In this document: positions 18,218 to 26,123 of the stretch, piece after piece
How positions within the stretch are numbered: the first letter of the stretch is position 1
Layout of the letters: each line of letters begins with the position of its first letter
NCBI GenBank assembly: GCA_012522645.1
Contig: JAAYKC010000098.1
Span: 1 to 29,818 of the forward strand
DNA length: 29,818 bases
Direction: 5' to 3'
DNA from: Thermoplasmatales archaeon
Lineage (GTDB): Archaea > Thermoplasmatota > Thermoplasmata > Methanomassiliicoccales > Methanomethylophilaceae
Translations under genes and position numbers: made by a program
The notes under the pieces: model-generated
What the model was told of the DNA's origin: nothing
What the model saw: only the letters and a program-made list of their open reading frames with translations
Database searches by the model: none

Positions 18218-18503
18218 TTCTACATAATTGTTTTATATTACATTTACGTATTATTATAGACTTTTAAGATTGCGGAGTAAAAAACGTTCAACAAATTTTA
18301 GTTATACCTAAATATTTCTGAGCCAGACATGTAAAAAACGAATATCGTAAAGTATTGCCTTAACAGATAATACTACTATATTTTTTGTCGCATTTACCGA
18401 GATGCTTCGGAATATCCGAAGTATTTTTCTCCGTAAATCGGATTCCCCGTTGTGGAAAACAGTAAGGATAATAACCAAAAAATAATATTATGTTCCGATT
18501 GCC
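18218..18503. promoter_or_regulatory. AT-rich divergent intergenic region with extended dyad
   Basis: This 286-base gene-free stretch is much richer in A/T than its surroundings and separates hdrA (minus) from the RING-like gene (plus). It holds a dyad at 18392-18438: inner arms CTTCGGA (18405-18411) and TCCGAAG (18415-18421) around ATA, and outer arms ATTTACCGAGA and TCTCCGTAAAT with one C-C mismatch. It could be an operator or an RNA stem-loop. An A/T run at 18476-18490 is a likely TATA box for the downstream gene. Confidence 0.5.
18231..18240 (-). promoter_or_regulatory. TATA box of the hdrA-mvhDGA operon
   Basis: On the minus strand TAATATAAAAC predicts a transcript start near 18210 and thus an untranslated leader of about 65 bases before the TTG start of hdrA. 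Confidence 0.55.
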
Positions 18504-19010
18504 TTGATCTGGTATTACTTGCTGGCTCTTCTGATGATCGTCGTTTTTACAGCCTCTGCGAATGTTTTGCGAAAATCGAGGCAGGCGAGGATTTCCCTTG
18601 AAAAATCATACCGTGAGAAAAAAATTGCAAGAAAATCTACCAAATTTTTGGAAGAAGGCGGTGTCGACGGGATCTGCAACATCTGCTTCGGAGGCATCAG
18701 CGGAGGCTTGGTGGCCGAGTGCTCCTGCGGGAATTCCTTCCATGATTCCTGTGCGGAACCCACCTCCAAATGCCCCTACTGCGAGAACCCGTACGGTCAG
18801 ATGAAGATCAGGATGGCCAAGACCTCGAAGTGCCCTTTCTGCGGAAAGCATATGACATCTGACATATGCTCCTGCGGGACTGTGTACCCTTTCGAGGACG
18901 GAACGTTCAAATGCATCTGCGGGTCGCCCATGCACATGTCCGTGCCCACGTGCCCGGTATGCGGTGCCGAGTATGAATCCTTCAGGGCCGTCCCCGGAGA
19001 AACGGTTTAA
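18504..19010 (+). CDS. Membrane-anchored RING-CH-like / zinc-ribbon protein
   Basis: The 168-residue protein has an N-terminal membrane helix (about 2-20) and a basic coiled segment (21-48). A treble-clef cluster follows: Cys58-x2-Cys61-x11-Cys73-x-Cys75-x4-His80-x2-Cys83-x6-Cys90-x2-Cys93, the C4HC3 order of RING-CH domains. Then come two zinc-ribbon-like halves with Cys110/113/122/124 and Cys137/139/150/153. RING-type proteins are E3 ubiquitin ligases in eukaryotes, and prokaryotic RING-like proteins are known. The start is a TTG; an ATG at 18534 would cut the membrane helix. The E1/E2/Ubl operon 7 kb downstream makes an E3 role worth testing, but a plain zinc-ribbon protein is also possible. 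Confidence 0.75.
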   Translation: MIWYYLLALLMIVVFTASANVLRKSRQARISLEKSYREKKIARKSTKFLEEGGVDGICNICFGGISGGLVAECSCGNSFHDSCAEPTSKCPYCENPYGQMKIRMAKTSKCPFCGKHMTSDICSCGTVYPFEDGTFKCICGSPMHMSVPTCPVCGAEYESFRAVPGETV

Positions 19011-19032
19011 ACGTCCCGGGCCATGCGGACGC

Positions 19033-19320
19033 ATGGTCGTGAAAGAGAAAAGAGGCCGGCGAAGATATGTGGCCTTCAGGCTTGACCCCGGATTACGCAG
19101 AGACGACCTTCGGAAGGTGCTGCGGTCAGGCTCCGTCATCCAATGCTCAGAGGGGTGGGCTGTGGTGAGGTGCGCTCCCTCCGAGACGCATCTCATCTCA
19201 GACGAGGTCCGATCCGCCGACCCCGGCGCCGAATCCATGGCAACCTCCGGCACCCTGAAGACCCTGCGGACGAGATATCCCGAACTGGAGCGCACCAGAC
19301 CTCCGAAGAGGCGCAGATAA
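19033..19320 (+). CDS. rnp2: RNase P protein component 2 (Pop5 homologue)
   Basis: The 95-residue basic protein, MVVKEKRGRRRYVAFRLDPG and so on, fits archaeal Pop5, which with Rpp30 activates the RNase P RNA for tRNA 5' maturation. The strongest argument is position: Pop5 directly precedes psmA in the archaeal exosome super-operon. The ORF is open from 18964, but the earlier part overlaps the RING gene. A TATA-like cggtttaaacg at 19002-19012 fits a start at 19033. The usual Rpp30 gene is missing upstream. Confidence 0.8.
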   Translation: MVVKEKRGRRRYVAFRLDPGLRRDDLRKVLRSGSVIQCSEGWAVVRCAPSETHLISDEVRSADPGAESMATSGTLKTLRTRYPELERTRPPKRRR

Positions 19321-19407
19321 GGTCTCCTTTTGTACTATATGAAAGGCCATAAATACTGCCTCCATATACTATGCGCGGCAGTAATGGAATAAAGGAGGAT
19401 TTTTACT

Positions 19408-20118
19408 ATGCAACCAGGACAAATGGCATATGACAGGGGGATTACGGTTTTCTCCCCAGACGGCAGGCTTTTCCAGGTCGAGTACGCCCGTGAGGCCGTT
19501 AAGAAGGGGACGACAGCCATCGGCCTCAAATTCGACAACGGAGTCATACTGATAGGGGACAGGCACGCATCCAGCAGATTGGTGGAACCTGACTCCATTC
19601 AGAAAATATACATGGTGGACGAGCACATAGGATGCGCAACATCCGGGCTCGTCGCAGATGCAAGGATACTGATCGACGAGGCCAGGAAAAACGCCCAGAT
19701 GCACAAGATCACCTACGGGGACAACGTGACGATCGAGGGCCTCGTGAAGAAGGTCTGCGATTTCAAACAGAATTACACTCAGTACGGCGGTGTCCGTCCG
19801 TTCGGAACGGGTCTGCTCGTAGCAGGCATGGATGACTTCGGATGCCAGCTGTTCGAGACCGATCCCTCCGGCGCCATGGTGGCGTACAAGGCCGGAAGCA
19901 TAGGTTCAGGCCGCCCGGTGGTCATGGAGATGTTCGAGAAGGAGTTCGAGGACAACATGACCTACGATGCGGCCCTGAACCTGGGCCTCAAAGCCCTTGC
20001 GGCTGCCACTGAGGACGAACTGAAGACCCGCAGCATCGAAGTGGGTGTTGTGGAGAAAGGCAAGATCTTCAGGACCCTCAGTGACGATGAGCTCGAAGCA
20101 GCCATCGGCAAACTGTGA
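19408..20118 (+). CDS. psmA: Proteasome alpha subunit
   Basis: The 236-residue subunit forms the outer gating rings of the 20S proteasome. It opens with the alpha signature YDRGITVFSPDGRLFQVEYAREAV (residues 8-31), the N-terminal gate helix that distinguishes alpha from beta subunits, and continues with GTTAIGL and SGLVADARILIDEAR. GGAGG precedes the ATG by nine bases, and cataaatac at 19347-19355 may be a separate promoter. The beta subunit and PAN ATPase are not here. Confidence 0.97.
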   Translation: MQPGQMAYDRGITVFSPDGRLFQVEYAREAVKKGTTAIGLKFDNGVILIGDRHASSRLVEPDSIQKIYMVDEHIGCATSGLVADARILIDEARKNAQMHKITYGDNVTIEGLVKKVCDFKQNYTQYGGVRPFGTGLLVAGMDDFGCQLFETDPSGAMVAYKAGSIGSGRPVVMEMFEKEFEDNMTYDAALNLGLKALAAATEDELKTRSIEVGVVEKGKIFRTLSDDELEAAIGKL

Positions 20119-20124
20119 GGAAAG

Positions 20125-20820
20125 ATGGTAGATCTGGATAACGCGGTCGTCGCCCGTCTGGAAACACACGGGGAGACATTCGAGATCCTGCTGGATCCTG
20201 CAGTGATGAAAGACATCAGAGCAGGCAAGGACGTCGATCTGCTGGAGCACATGGCGATAGAGGATGTGTTCAATAACGCCAGCAGGGGGACCAGACCTCA
20301 GGACGAGAAACTGATGGAGGCCTTCGGGACCACTGACATCCGCACGATAGCCGAACGGATCATCGACAAAGGCGAGATCCAGATGACCACGGAGCAGAGG
20401 AGGGAGATGCTGGAGGCCAAAAGGCAACGCATTGTGGCCTACATCTCCGCCAATGCCATAAACCCCCAGACCAAGCTGCCCCATCCGCCCAACAGGATAA
20501 GCATGGCCCTTGACGAGGCTAAATTCCACGTCGATGCCTTCAAGACCATGGAGAAACAGGTCGATGAGGCAATGAAGCTGCTCAAGCCGCTCCTGCCCAT
20601 CAGACTGGAGAAGTCCAAGGTCGCCATCAGGCTGAGCGGCACTGACTACGGGAAGTGCTACGACGACCTCGTGAACTTCGGGGTGGTGGAGCGTGAGGAA
20701 TGGCAGAAGGACGGCTCCTGGATCGGGGTCATGGAGATACCTGCCGGAAGGATCAACGATCTGATCGGCAGAATGAAAGACAGGACGAGGGGCACCGCAG
20801 AAGTGCGGCTCATCTCCTGA
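20125..20820 (+). CDS. sdo1: SBDS/Sdo1 ribosome maturation protein
   Basis: The 231-residue protein has the SBDS three-domain layout: an N-terminal FYSH domain (LETHGETFEILLDP, AIEDVFNNASRG), a central helical domain with TEQRREMLEAKRQRIVAYIS and NPQTKLPHPPNRI, and a C-terminal ferredoxin-like domain. The eukaryotic homologue helps release eIF6 from 60S subunits. It lies 6 bases after psmA, in the standard super-operon position. Confidence 0.96.
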   Translation: MVDLDNAVVARLETHGETFEILLDPAVMKDIRAGKDVDLLEHMAIEDVFNNASRGTRPQDEKLMEAFGTTDIRTIAERIIDKGEIQMTTEQRREMLEAKRQRIVAYISANAINPQTKLPHPPNRISMALDEAKFHVDAFKTMEKQVDEAMKLLKPLLPIRLEKSKVAIRLSGTDYGKCYDDLVNFGVVEREEWQKDGSWIGVMEIPAGRINDLIGRMKDRTRGTAEVRLIS

Positions 20821-20850
20821 TGAAATATAACGAGTCTGAGAAGTGATAAA

Positions 20851-21552
20851 ATGGATAAAAGAAGCGCCAGACCGGCACGAGAGATTGTAGTGCCGGGAGA
20901 TATTCTGGATGACAGCGGCGCCAAGGCCGGCGACAACACATACACCGTCGACGGCAGGGTATATGCGGCGATACTGGGAGTGAAGAACAGGAACCAGTAC
21001 GGTGTGGGCGTCATACCTTTGGGCGGACGGTACATGCCGAAGCCCGGGGACATGGTCATCGGAATGATTGAAGATATAGGATCATCCAACTGGATGGTGG
21101 ACATAAAGGCCCCCTATCCCGCACCGCTGCATGTCAGCGAGGTGCCGTGGAAGGTGGAGTTCGGCGACACCTCCAGATATCTGAACGTCGGCAACGTGGT
21201 CCTGCTGAAGGTCCTCTCTGTGGACGAGGGTAAGAAGATACAAGTGACAATGAACGATTCCGGCCTCAGAAGACTTGAGGGCGGAAGGCTCGTCGAGATC
21301 CCCTATGTCAAGGTCTCCCGCGTCATAGGCAAGAGCGGGTCCATGATACAGATGATCAAGAATCTGACGGACTGCCGCATCTTCATAGGTGAGAACGGCG
21401 TCATATGGATCGACGGTGACGAGAAGAACGCAGAAGTGGCCGTCCAGGCCATAGAGATGATCGGTGAGCACGCCCACAGAGGCAGCCTCACCGAACGTGT
21501 GAAAGAATTTATCGAGAAAGAGCTCCCCGATGCAGGAGAGGTGGGAGAATGA
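20851..21552 (+). CDS. rrp4: Exosome RNA-binding subunit Rrp4
   Basis: The 233-residue cap protein of the archaeal exosome has an N-terminal domain with VVPGDILDD, an S1 domain (about 65-140, PKPGDMVIGMIEDIGSSNWMVDI) and a KH domain with VSRVIGKSGSMIQMIK, whose GxxG loop is GKSG. It directs substrate RNA to the Rrp41/42 ring. Its stop overlaps the rrp41 start as ATGA (21549-21552). Confidence 0.97.
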   Translation: MDKRSARPAREIVVPGDILDDSGAKAGDNTYTVDGRVYAAILGVKNRNQYGVGVIPLGGRYMPKPGDMVIGMIEDIGSSNWMVDIKAPYPAPLHVSEVPWKVEFGDTSRYLNVGNVVLLKVLSVDEGKKIQVTMNDSGLRRLEGGRLVEIPYVKVSRVIGKSGSMIQMIKNLTDCRIFIGENGVIWIDGDEKNAEVAVQAIEMIGEHAHRGSLTERVKEFIEKELPDAGEVGE

Positions 21553-22286
21553 GCGGTACTACAGACATGATTTTAGTCAATAAAGATGGAAAGAGGATAG
21601 ACGGCAGAACGCCTGATGAGCACAGGGACATCAAGATAGAAGCCGGCGTCCTCGCGAACGCAGACGGCTCCGCATATGTGGAGATCGGGAAGAACAAGGT
21701 GCTGGCAGCGGTCTACGGACCCCGAGAGTGCCACCCCAGGCATCTTCAGGATCCCACCAAGGCCATCATACAGTGCAAGTACAACATGCAGACCTACTCC
21801 GTCAGCGACCGTAAGAGGCCGGGAACGGACAGGCGATCCGTAGAGATATCCAAGATAACCGCGGAGGCCCTTGAGAAGGTCGTGCTGACCGAGCTCTACC
21901 CCCGTGCATCCATCGATGTGTACATAGAGATCCTTCAGGCGAACGCCGGCACCAGGTGCGCAGGCCTCACGGCAGCGTCCGTCGCCCTTGCGGATGCAGG
22001 GATACCCATGAGGGATATCGTACCTGCGATCGCCGCCGGCAAGGCGGACGGGTACGTGCTGCTGGATCTCAACAAGGAGGAGGACAACTTCGGACAGGCG
22101 GATGTTCCCATGGCCATAGTCCCCAGCACCAACGAGATCGTGCTGTTGCAGATGGACGGGAACATGACCCGCGAGGAATTCGACAAAGCGATAGAGATGG
22201 GCGTCAGAGGCTGCCACGATGTGTACAAGCTGCAGAAGGAAGCGCTTCTGAACCGCTACAGTGACGGAGGTGATTCCGATGAGTAA
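21549..22286 (+). CDS. rrp41: Exosome catalytic subunit Rrp41
   Basis: The 245-residue RNase PH-fold protein has RIDGRTPDEHRDI at the start, YGPRECHPRHLQDP, the RRSVEISK block, GTRCAGLTAASVALADAG and the catalytic-region block GYVLLDLNKEEDNFGQADVPMA with its conserved Asp residues. In archaea Rrp41 supplies phosphorolytic activity, degrading or tailing RNA. It overlaps rrp4 by 4 bases and rrp42 by 8. Confidence 0.97.
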   Translation: MSGTTDMILVNKDGKRIDGRTPDEHRDIKIEAGVLANADGSAYVEIGKNKVLAAVYGPRECHPRHLQDPTKAIIQCKYNMQTYSVSDRKRPGTDRRSVEISKITAEALEKVVLTELYPRASIDVYIEILQANAGTRCAGLTAASVALADAGIPMRDIVPAIAAGKADGYVLLDLNKEEDNFGQADVPMAIVPSTNEIVLLQMDGNMTREEFDKAIEMGVRGCHDVYKLQKEALLNRYSDGGDSDE

Positions 22287-23052
22287 GAAGATAATCTCAG
22301 AAATAAGACGCGATCACATCTTCAACCTCCTGAAGGAGGGCAAGAGGTCCGACGGCAGGAAGCTTGATGACTTCAGGGAGATAAAGTTCGAGACCGGGAT
22401 CATAGAGTCCGCCGACGGCTCCGCTGTCGTCGAGATGGGCAAGACGAAGGTCACAGCCGGCGTCAAGATCATACCCGGCACCCCCTTCGGGGACACCCCC
22501 AACCTGGGAGTGCTCACCACAGGGGCAGAGCTGATCCCCCTGGCGCACCCGGACTTCGAATCCGGTCCCCCCAGCCCGGAATCCATAGAGCTCGCAAGGG
22601 TCGTAGACCGCGGGATAAGGGAATCCGGCATGGTCGACATGAGCAAACTGTGCATAAAGGAAGGAGAGGAGGTATGGATGTGCTTCCTGGACCTCTATGC
22701 CATCAACTACGACGGGAACCTGTTCGATGCGTTCAATCTCGCTTCCGTGCTCGCACTGAAGACCGCGATTATACCGAACGAGCAGTACGGCAAGGGAGAG
22801 GATGTGCCTCTTCCGATCACATGCCTCCCCATATCCGTCACGTCGGCAAAGCTGGGAAGCTCTTTAATACTAGACCCGAATTTCGACGAAGAGAACATCT
22901 CATCGGCTCGCCTGACGGTGACGACCGACGACGATGGCAACTTCAGGGCCATGCAGAAGGGCGGACAGGGATCCATAACCCTGGATGAACTGAGCCACTG
23001 TCTCGACATGGCCGTCGCCAAGGGAGAAGAGATAAGGAAACTCATCGGGTGA
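22279..23052 (+). CDS. rrp42: Exosome ring subunit Rrp42
   Basis: The 257-residue RNase PH-fold subunit is catalytically silent in archaea and shapes the active site with Rrp41. It reads RSDGRKLDDFREIKFETGII near the start, PGTPFGDTPNLGVLTTGAEL, and the Rrp42-type C-terminus. A GTG at 22261 also opens the frame, but the ATG at 22279 has GGAGGTGA eight bases upstream inside rrp41 and fits the family start, so it is chosen. It overlaps rrp41 by 8 bases. Confidence 0.97.
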   Translation: MSKKIISEIRRDHIFNLLKEGKRSDGRKLDDFREIKFETGIIESADGSAVVEMGKTKVTAGVKIIPGTPFGDTPNLGVLTTGAELIPLAHPDFESGPPSPESIELARVVDRGIRESGMVDMSKLCIKEGEEVWMCFLDLYAINYDGNLFDAFNLASVLALKTAIIPNEQYGKGEDVPLPITCLPISVTSAKLGSSLILDPNFDEENISSARLTVTTDDDGNFRAMQKGGQGSITLDELSHCLDMAVAKGEEIRKLIG

Positions 23053-23057
23053 TAGAT

Positions 23058-23306
23058 ATGTCAAAGAGAATAGTAAAGGCAGGGACGTCAGGCAGGTACG
23101 GTGCCAGATATGGTGTCGTCATCCGCAACAGGGTAAAGAACATCGAGGCGCAGCAGTACAGCAAGCACGAGTGCCCCACATGCCGCCACAAGTCTGTGAA
23201 GAGAGTCAGTGCCGGAATCTGGAACTGCAGTCACTGCGGCTACAAATTCGCCGCGGGAGCCTACAGCCCCAAGCACAAGAAAGGCACCGTCCAGATAATG
23301 GAGTGA
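23058..23306 (+). CDS. rpl37ae: Ribosomal protein L37Ae
   Basis: The 82-residue large-subunit zinc-ribbon protein has KAGTSGRYGARYGVVIRNRV at the start and a four-cysteine zinc site, CPTC...CSHC, within the L37Ae pattern. The ATG at 23058 follows the rrp42 stop by 5 bases; an earlier GTG at 23049 would overlap rrp42 without need. Confidence 0.96.
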   Translation: MSKRIVKAGTSGRYGARYGVVIRNRVKNIEAQQYSKHECPTCRHKSVKRVSAGIWNCSHCGYKFAAGAYSPKHKKGTVQIME

Positions 23307-23316
23307 GGTGCTGAGT

Positions 23317-23448
23317 ATGTACAAGTGCGGCAAATGCAACGAACCCATAAGGAACGTCAACGCCCTGGGCCTTCAGTGTGAGAAGTGCGGATCCAAGATC
23401 TTCTACAAGGAAAGGCCCAACGTGAAGAAGGTCCTTAAGTCCGACTGA
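23317..23448 (+). CDS. rpo12: RNA polymerase subunit Rpo12 (RpoP)
   Basis: This 43-residue gene begins MYKCGKCNEPI and contains CEKCGSKIFYKERPN, a four-cysteine zinc ribbon with the K-x-x-R-P ending typical of archaeal Rpo12 and eukaryotic Rpb12. It lies 10 bases after rpl37ae and 5 before pcc1, exactly where rpoP sits in the super-operon of other archaea. GAGGTG lies just upstream. Confidence 0.93.
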   Translation: MYKCGKCNEPIRNVNALGLQCEKCGSKIFYKERPNVKKVLKSD

Positions 23449-23453
23449 ATGCC

Positions 23454-23687
23454 ATGCTCAGCGCCGTCCTGAGGATAGAGTCCCCTAACTCGGGAATGAT
23501 CCTGGAGACGCTGAGGCCCGAGGCGGGCAGGGAGTTGCCGCGCACCAGGGTGTCTGTCGGCGGCGGCGGGGGATCGGTAACGGTCTCTTTCGAAGCCGCC
23601 GATTCCACCGCCATGCGCGCCGCTCTCAACTCCTATCTTGGCTTCATAAAGATAACCGAAGACATAAGCAAAATCACAGGTGAATAA
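23454..23687 (+). CDS. pcc1: KEOPS complex subunit Pcc1
   Basis: The 77-residue product ends with FEAADSTAMRAALNSYLGFIKITEDI, matching the Pcc1 signature (acidic, then RA-x-N-S). Pcc1 dimerises the KEOPS complex, which makes the t6A modification on ANN-decoding tRNAs. Pcc1 next to rpoP and prefoldin beta is a recurrent archaeal arrangement. The other KEOPS genes are not in the window. Confidence 0.9.
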   Translation: MLSAVLRIESPNSGMILETLRPEAGRELPRTRVSVGGGGGSVTVSFEAADSTAMRAALNSYLGFIKITEDISKITGE

Positions 23688-23688
23688 G

Positions 23689-24036
23689 ATGAACAACATG
23701 AGTCCACAACTGCAGAATCAGATCGCACAGTTCCAGCAGGTGCAGCAGCAGCTGCAGGCCACCTCGAATCAGAAGATCCAGATGGAGGCCCAGAAGAAGG
23801 AGATGGAGAGGACCATCGATGAGCTCGGGAAATCAGAGGGCGATGTGTACAAGAACGTAGGCTCCCTTCTGCTGAAGGTCAAGGACAAAGAGGAAGTGAA
23901 GAACGAGATCCAGGACTCCATGGAGACCATGGAGATCCGCATCAAATCCTTGGACCGCCAGGAGAAGGGACTCCGTGAGAAGTACGAGAACCTGCAGGCG
24001 GTCATAAACAAATCCCTCGGCCACGGCGGCGAGTGA
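23689..24036 (+). CDS. pfdB: Prefoldin beta subunit
   Basis: The 115-residue chaperone subunit has two long helices flanking a short beta hairpin: LQNQIAQFQQVQQQLQATSNQKIQME (residues 7-32), then GDVYKNVGSLLLKVKDKEEV, the classic prefoldin beta turn, then a C-terminal helix. The ATG at 23689 has AGGTGA six bases upstream; a GTG at 23680 is also in frame. It is the last gene of the super-operon. Confidence 0.94.
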   Translation: MNNMSPQLQNQIAQFQQVQQQLQATSNQKIQMEAQKKEMERTIDELGKSEGDVYKNVGSLLLKVKDKEEVKNEIQDSMETMEIRIKSLDRQEKGLREKYENLQAVINKSLGHGGE

Positions 24037-24043
24037 GCGTGCC

Positions 24044-24079
24044 GCCGGTCAGGCCGGCGACATGCTTTTATTTTCATTT
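24044..24079 (+). terminator. Terminator after the exosome super-operon
   Basis: GCCGG (24044-24048) pairs with CCGGC (24054-24058), and a T-rich run TTTTATTTT follows at 24066-24075. The stem is modest, but the T-run suits archaeal termination. Confidence 0.55.
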
Positions 24080-24084
24080 AATAT
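24074..24084 (+). promoter_or_regulatory. TATA box of the exporter-ubiquitin operon
   Basis: The sequence catttaatatc is centred about 26 bases before the TTG start at 24106, implying a leaderless first gene. No other convincing promoter is seen until the end of the operon. Confidence 0.5.
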
Positions 24085-24105
24085 CGAGATGATGAGGCTG
24101 ATACC

Positions 24106-24825
24106 TTGAACGCTCTCGATGTTAGGGGTCTCCACAAAAGCTATGGTGAGTTCAAAGCTCTCGACGGAGTGAGTTTCTCGGTCAGAGACGGAGAGATATA
24201 CGGCCTCATAGGCCCGAACGGAGCCGGCAAGACGACAGCTCTGCGCATAATATCCACCTTACTGACGATAGATTCCGGCGAGATAGATGTCTACGGGGTC
24301 AGCGTCAAAGATGAAGCGGACGAGGTCAGGAAGGTGATAAGCTACCTCCCCGAGGATGCAGGAGCCTATAAGGACCTCACCGGAAGGAAATACCTGACAT
24401 TCATGGCCAATTTCTTCGCCGACGGCGATGCGGCGAAGGAGATGGTGGACAGGGGCATCGGAATAGCCGACCTGGGAGAGCGGATCGATTCCAAGGTCAG
24501 CACATACAGCAAGGGGATGATGCGTCGCCTGCTGATAGCCAGAGCAATAATGCCCCAACCTAAGCTGGCGATACTCGATGAGGTCACATCGGGCCTGGAT
24601 GTCGTGAATGCCTTCGAGATCAGAGGGATAATCAAGGAGATAGCCGGGCACGGCGTGTCGGTCCTGCTGTCATCCCACAACATGTTCGAAGTGGAATTCC
24701 TGTGCGACAGGGTGGGGATGATGAACAAGGGGGTGCTGATCCAGGAGGGCACCCCGGAGCAGTTAAAATCCAAATTCAACGCCAAGAGCCTGGAAGAGGT
24801 CTTCGTCAGGGCGGTGGCGGAATGA
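24106..24825 (+). CDS. ABC-2 type exporter ATP-binding protein
   Basis: The 239-residue ATPase has Walker A GPNGAGKTT (36-44), signature YSKGMMRR (134-141), Walker B LAILDEVTSGLD (154-165, with Val where Pro is common) and the switch His191 in SSHN. This is the NatA/CcmA-like class with a partner permease. The start is a TTG; there is no in-frame ATG nearby, and the TATA spacing supports it. Its stop overlaps the permease ATG (ATGA at 24822-24825). Substrate is unknown. It is the first gene of a tightly packed operon that continues into the ubiquitin-like genes. Confidence 0.93.
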   Translation: MNALDVRGLHKSYGEFKALDGVSFSVRDGEIYGLIGPNGAGKTTALRIISTLLTIDSGEIDVYGVSVKDEADEVRKVISYLPEDAGAYKDLTGRKYLTFMANFFADGDAAKEMVDRGIGIADLGERIDSKVSTYSKGMMRRLLIARAIMPQPKLAILDEVTSGLDVVNAFEIRGIIKEIAGHGVSVLLSSHNMFEVEFLCDRVGMMNKGVLIQEGTPEQLKSKFNAKSLEEVFVRAVAE

Positions 24826-26123
24826 ACCATCTCCTGAACCTCATCAAGAAGGAGCTGAAGGAGCTGCTCACCCCGGGGACCATCGTCACCATGCTGGCGA
24901 TGGTCCTGATCTTCATCGGCATGGGGGCCATGATAAGCGCTCAGTCCGAACAGGCCGTGAGCGACCTGACCGACATGAAATTCGGTTACTTCAACAAGGA
25001 TGCGGATGACGGTAATGATGCATACTCAACAGGTCATCTGGAGTATCTTGGAGGTATTGAACTGACCTTTGAGGATGTGTCGTCCTCCGATGCGATAATG
25101 AGTACTCTGAGTGAGAAGGAACTCGGATTCATCCTTGTGATTGATGCGAATTTCTCAGAGGATATCGAATCAGCCGTCAAAGGCAATCTCAGCGTATATT
25201 ACAACCAGAAAGGGCTGAGCATGTTCGATTCCACCTCCTCTGCGATGGCATCGACGATCCTGGCATATTTTAACGGTCTGATTTTCAATCAATACCTGGA
25301 AGACAAAGGGATCACAGATACTGATTTCATCAGGTCCCCGACGAATGTAGAGGAGCAGACCACGTTCCTCAACGGCAAAGTGTATGAAGGAGTCACCCCG
25401 GACGATATCGTCGGTGCCGTTTCCGCACAACAGATCTTCATACCCATCATAATCATGCTGGTCATAGTCATGATCGGCAGCATACTGATCTCCTCCATGG
25501 GCAATGAGAAGGAGAATAAGACCCTGGAGACCCTGCTGACGATGCCCGTCAAGAGGACCACCGTCGTAGCAGGCAAGATAATCGGCTCGGCCATCGCCGG
25601 GCTCCTCTTCGCCCTGGTCTATATGTTCGGCATGTACTATTACATGAATTCGATCACCGGGAGCGCCCTGTCCGGCGGGATATCCCTGTCAGACATAGGG
25701 CTTACACTCGACGCCTTCGACTGGGTCATTGTGACCGTCTTCATGTTCCTGTCCATAGTATGCGCTCTCGGCCTCTGCATGATACTGGGAGCGTTCGTGA
25801 AGGACTATAAAGCCGCCCAGATGTACGTTATGCCGATCAGCATACTGGCTCTTATCCCCATGATCCTGACGGTCTTCTCCGATTTCCAGAGCATGTCGCC
25901 TGTGCTGCAGACGGTCCTGTTCCTCATCCCGTTCTCCCATCCGATGATGATAATGAACAGCCTGCTGATGGATCAAACGCTTCTGGTGATCGGCGGTTTC
26001 GTGTACATGATCGCCTTCGCACTGCTGAGCGTATACATCACGGTCAGGATCTACAATTCTGACATACTGCTGTCCGGATGGTCCAAGGCAGACAAGCTCA
26101 GGAAGAGCCTCAGGAAGAGGTGA
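24822..26123 (+). CDS. ABC-2 type exporter permease (NatB-like)
   Basis: The 433-residue membrane protein has one helix at about 19-39, a large external domain (about 40-210), and a cluster of five or more helices in the C-terminal half. The family block MGNEKENKTLETLLTMPV directly follows the second helix, as in NatB/ABC2_membrane_3 permeases. The frame is open from 24702, but the ATG at 24822 overlaps the ATPase stop as ATGA. Its own stop (TGA, 26121-26123) shares a base with the E1 start. Exported substrate is unknown. Confidence 0.9.
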   Translation: MNHLLNLIKKELKELLTPGTIVTMLAMVLIFIGMGAMISAQSEQAVSDLTDMKFGYFNKDADDGNDAYSTGHLEYLGGIELTFEDVSSSDAIMSTLSEKELGFILVIDANFSEDIESAVKGNLSVYYNQKGLSMFDSTSSAMASTILAYFNGLIFNQYLEDKGITDTDFIRSPTNVEEQTTFLNGKVYEGVTPDDIVGAVSAQQIFIPIIIMLVIVMIGSILISSMGNEKENKTLETLLTMPVKRTTVVAGKIIGSAIAGLLFALVYMFGMYYYMNSITGSALSGGISLSDIGLTLDAFDWVIVTVFMFLSIVCALGLCMILGAFVKDYKAAQMYVMPISILALIPMILTVFSDFQSMSPVLQTVLFLIPFSHPMMIMNSLLMDQTLLVIGGFVYMIAFALLSVYITVRIYNSDILLSGWSKADKLRKSLRKR

